From Nanobdellota archaeon (GTDB lineage: Archaea; Nanobdellota; Nanobdellia; SCGC-AAA011-G17; GW2011-AR17), in the NCBI GenBank assembly GCA_016784245.1, contig JADHVA010000010.1, positions 1 through 14,739 of the forward strand: a stretch of DNA of 14,739 nucleotides, written 5' to 3'. A program made the position numbers and the translations under genes. Each line of letters starts with the position of its first letter. Within the stretch, counting starts at the first letter, position 1. The notes below the pieces were generated by a model. That model saw only the letters and a list, made by a program, of their open reading frames with translations, did no database searches and was not told the DNA's origin. Below, piece after piece: positions 13,172-14,739 of the stretch.

Positions 13172-14053
13172 ATGTCTGAAAAAGAATACTATCTAAAAGT
13201 TGGAAAAATCCATAAAGAGGTTTGTGAAAAAGTTAAACCTTTGATTAAACCTGGTGAAAAACTTTTAGATTTAACAAAAAAGATTGAATCTATTATTCAG
13301 GAATATGGTGTTTCTTTAGCTTTTCCTATAAACTTACAATTAAACAATTTAGTACATTATACACCATTACCTGTTGATGAAACTATAATCAAAAAAGATG
13401 ATTTAGTAAAGGTTGACATTGGATTACATATTGATGGTTACATTGCTGATGGTGCTTTTACTGTAACCTTTGATAAAAACTATCAAGACATGGTTGATTT
13501 CACAGAAAAAACTTTGAAAAAAGTTTTAACTGGTTTAAAACCTGGAATGTTAATTTCTGAAATTGGAAAAAGATTAGATCTTGAAATGAAAGATTCAAAA
13601 TATAAAATGATTAGAAATTTACAAGGTCATCAATTAAAACAATGGGAATTACATTCAACAAAATCTGTTCCTGTTCTAGAAACTGAAAGTAAAAATAAAT
13701 TTGAAAAAGGTGAAGCCTATGCAGTAGAAATTTTTATTACTGACGGTGATGGTTGGATAAATGCTTCAAATAAAGCTTTGATTTATGCTATGACTAAAGT
13801 AACTCTTCCTGTTAGAAATCAAAAAGTAAAAAAATTAATTTTAGAAATTAAAAAAAGAAGAAAATCTTTTCCATTTAGTGAAAGATATATTTATGATCAT
13901 TTAAAATATTCAAAATTAGATTTTTTCTTACTAAAAAAAACAGAAAATATTTTAGAATATCCAATTCTTGTTGAAAAGCCAAATTCAAAAATTGCACAGT
14001 TTGAAGATGTTATTTTTGTAGACGATAACGAAATCATAATCACAACAAAATAA
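13172..14053 (+). CDS. map: Methionine aminopeptidase, type II (archaeal)
   Basis: 293 aa; removes the initiator methionine from nascent proteins in the cytosol. All five metal ligands of the pita-bread fold are present: Asp82 (KVDIG), Asp93 (IADGAFTV), His153 (LQGHQLKQW), Glu186 (YAVEIF) and Glu278 (AQFEDV). The substrate-contacting His62 (VHYTP) and His161 are also kept. Length and the insert between about 200 and 265 (a winged-helix-like segment containing FPFSERYIYDHL) identify the type II enzyme found in archaea and eukaryotes. Some motif positions are loose for the family: EIFITDGDG replaces the usual EPFA-type stretch and QFEDV replaces QFEHT. It has its own leaderless promoter. Confidence 0.95.
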   Translation: MSEKEYYLKVGKIHKEVCEKVKPLIKPGEKLLDLTKKIESIIQEYGVSLAFPINLQLNNLVHYTPLPVDETIIKKDDLVKVDIGLHIDGYIADGAFTVTFDKNYQDMVDFTEKTLKKVLTGLKPGMLISEIGKRLDLEMKDSKYKMIRNLQGHQLKQWELHSTKSVPVLETESKNKFEKGEAYAVEIFITDGDGWINASNKALIYAMTKVTLPVRNQKVKKLILEIKKRRKSFPFSERYIYDHLKYSKLDFFLLKKTENILEYPILVEKPNSKIAQFEDVIFVDDNEIIITTK

Positions 14054-14055
14054 AA

Positions 14056-14103
14056 AAGCTTATAAACTCTTATACTCCTTATTTAAATTAATTTAAAAGA
14101 GGT
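14056..14103 (+). promoter_or_regulatory. Promoter and ribosome-binding site of the last gene
   Basis: AAGCTTATAAACTC (14056-14069) is TATA-like, and GAGGT at 14099-14103 is a Shine-Dalgarno nine bases before the ATG at 14113. This gene therefore appears to have a leader of about 20-30 bases, unlike the leaderless genes beside it. Confidence 0.5.
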
Positions 14104-14112
14104 TAGAAAAAA

Positions 14113-14739
14113 ATGGGTATATTAAAATCATGGGCAAAAAGAAAATTTTCTAGACAGGCGAAATGGGAAGCAATAGCAGATGCTCCTTTAACATCAGAAT
14201 GGTCTGACATAACTGAAACAAGACAAGCTGAAGTACTTGAAGCTAGTTTTGTTCCTTTACAAAGAGCATTAGACCAAGTTGAGGGTGAAATTAACTTACA
14301 AAAAAGTTTAGTTAACAAACAACTTTCTTCAACAGATAATGCATTTAGATCATTAATTCATACTTTCAAAGAATTAAAATCTTTTAGAGTAGAGATGATT
14401 CATCATTTTGCAATTGGATTAGCTGTTTTGGAAAAAGGAAGAGCTTTACAACAATTAGCAGTTAAGTTTTTTTCTCCACAATTTCCTAAAGGTAAAAAAG
14501 CAAATGAAGATGTAGTTACAATTGCTAACAGTTTAGATTCTGAATTACAAAAATATCAAAAAGATCTTTCTGGATTTGACGCTAAAAAAAGAATTAGAGA
14601 TCTTAAAGCTTTAGAAAAAAGATTAGTTCTTGAATTAAGAGCTTTAACAAAATTCTATGAGCGACATGTTGATTATGAAAGAGGTCAATTAATCCAAATC
14701 AAAGATTTTAGAGAAACAGCTGATAGTATTAAGAAAGGA
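14113..14739 (+). CDS. Helical coiled-coil protein, partial (runs off the window)
   Basis: The frame is open for 209 codons from the ATG at 14113 to the last base, so the C-terminus is missing. I do not recognise it. The N-terminus is short and basic (MGILKSWAKRKFSRQAKW) and could be an amphipathic membrane-contact helix. From about residue 36 on it is nearly all predicted helix with heptad-like spacing: LQRALDQVEGEINLQKSLV, then FRSLIHTFKELKSFRVEM, then LDSELQKYQKDL and KALEKRLVLELRALTKFYERH. A mildly hydrophobic stretch at 97-108 (HHFAIGLAVLEK) is too short for a membrane span. No Cys is present. The GAGGT ribosome-binding site at 14099-14103 supports this start. A structural or membrane-associated role is only inferred. 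Confidence 0.75.
   Translation, partial: MGILKSWAKRKFSRQAKWEAIADAPLTSEWSDITETRQAEVLEASFVPLQRALDQVEGEINLQKSLVNKQLSSTDNAFRSLIHTFKELKSFRVEMIHHFAIGLAVLEKGRALQQLAVKFFSPQFPKGKKANEDVVTIANSLDSELQKYQKDLSGFDAKKRIRDLKALEKRLVLELRALTKFYERHVDYERGQLIQIKDFRETADSIKKG

Noticed and set aside
14103..14318. 71-codon minus-strand open frame
   Set aside because: Antisense to the coiled-coil gene starting at 14113, which has a ribosome-binding site and typical codon use.

Overview
The window looks like a piece of a small, AT-rich archaeal genome, most likely a DPANN-type archaeon (Woesearchaeota/Pacearchaeota-like; this assignment is inference). Support: genes are packed with almost no spacer; several starts lie 20-33 bases downstream of a TATA-like element with no Shine-Dalgarno, as in leaderless archaeal transcripts; a type II (archaeal/eukaryotic) methionine aminopeptidase sits beside a bacterial-type threonyl-tRNA synthetase; and there are several large secreted or membrane proteins with Ig-like domains. 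No rRNA, tRNA, CRISPR array or insertion sequence is visible, and no gene-free stretch exceeds 300 bases.

Layout. (1) 19-3697, minus strand: a two-gene unit encoding a signal-peptide plus multi-helix membrane protein with Ig-like repeats, followed one base later by a protein with a beta-sandwich-like N-domain, a Pro-Gly-Thr repeat linker and a charged helical C-domain. (2) 3750-4266: a small alpha/beta protein gene convergent with a two-helix 'holin-like' membrane protein gene. (3) 4310-6062, minus: a protein with a bacterial sigma-70 region 2-like N-terminus and a C-terminal repeat array, preceded by a small acidic protein; a perfect 21-bp palindrome lies between them. (4) 6153-7150: dCTP deaminase-family gene divergent from a small SAM methyltransferase gene. 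(5) 7134-9095, minus: a surface protein with signal peptide, several Ig-like domains, one C-terminal membrane anchor and a basic cytoplasmic tail. (6) 9191-11334, plus: thrS (no TGS domain) overlapping a small PepSY-like protein gene. (7) 11318-13094, minus: basic small protein, exonuclease III/AP endonuclease, charged coiled-coil protein and a DUF167 protein. (8) 13172-14739, plus: type II methionine aminopeptidase, then a helical protein cut by the window end.

The most unusual items are the sigma-like protein with its neighbouring palindrome, the envelope gene pair with the GC-rich Pro-Gly-Thr repeat, and two genome-architecture patterns. In the first pattern all three convergent gene pairs overlap by exactly 17 bases. 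In the second, two divergent pairs appear to share one palindromic TATA element placed about equally far from both start codons.
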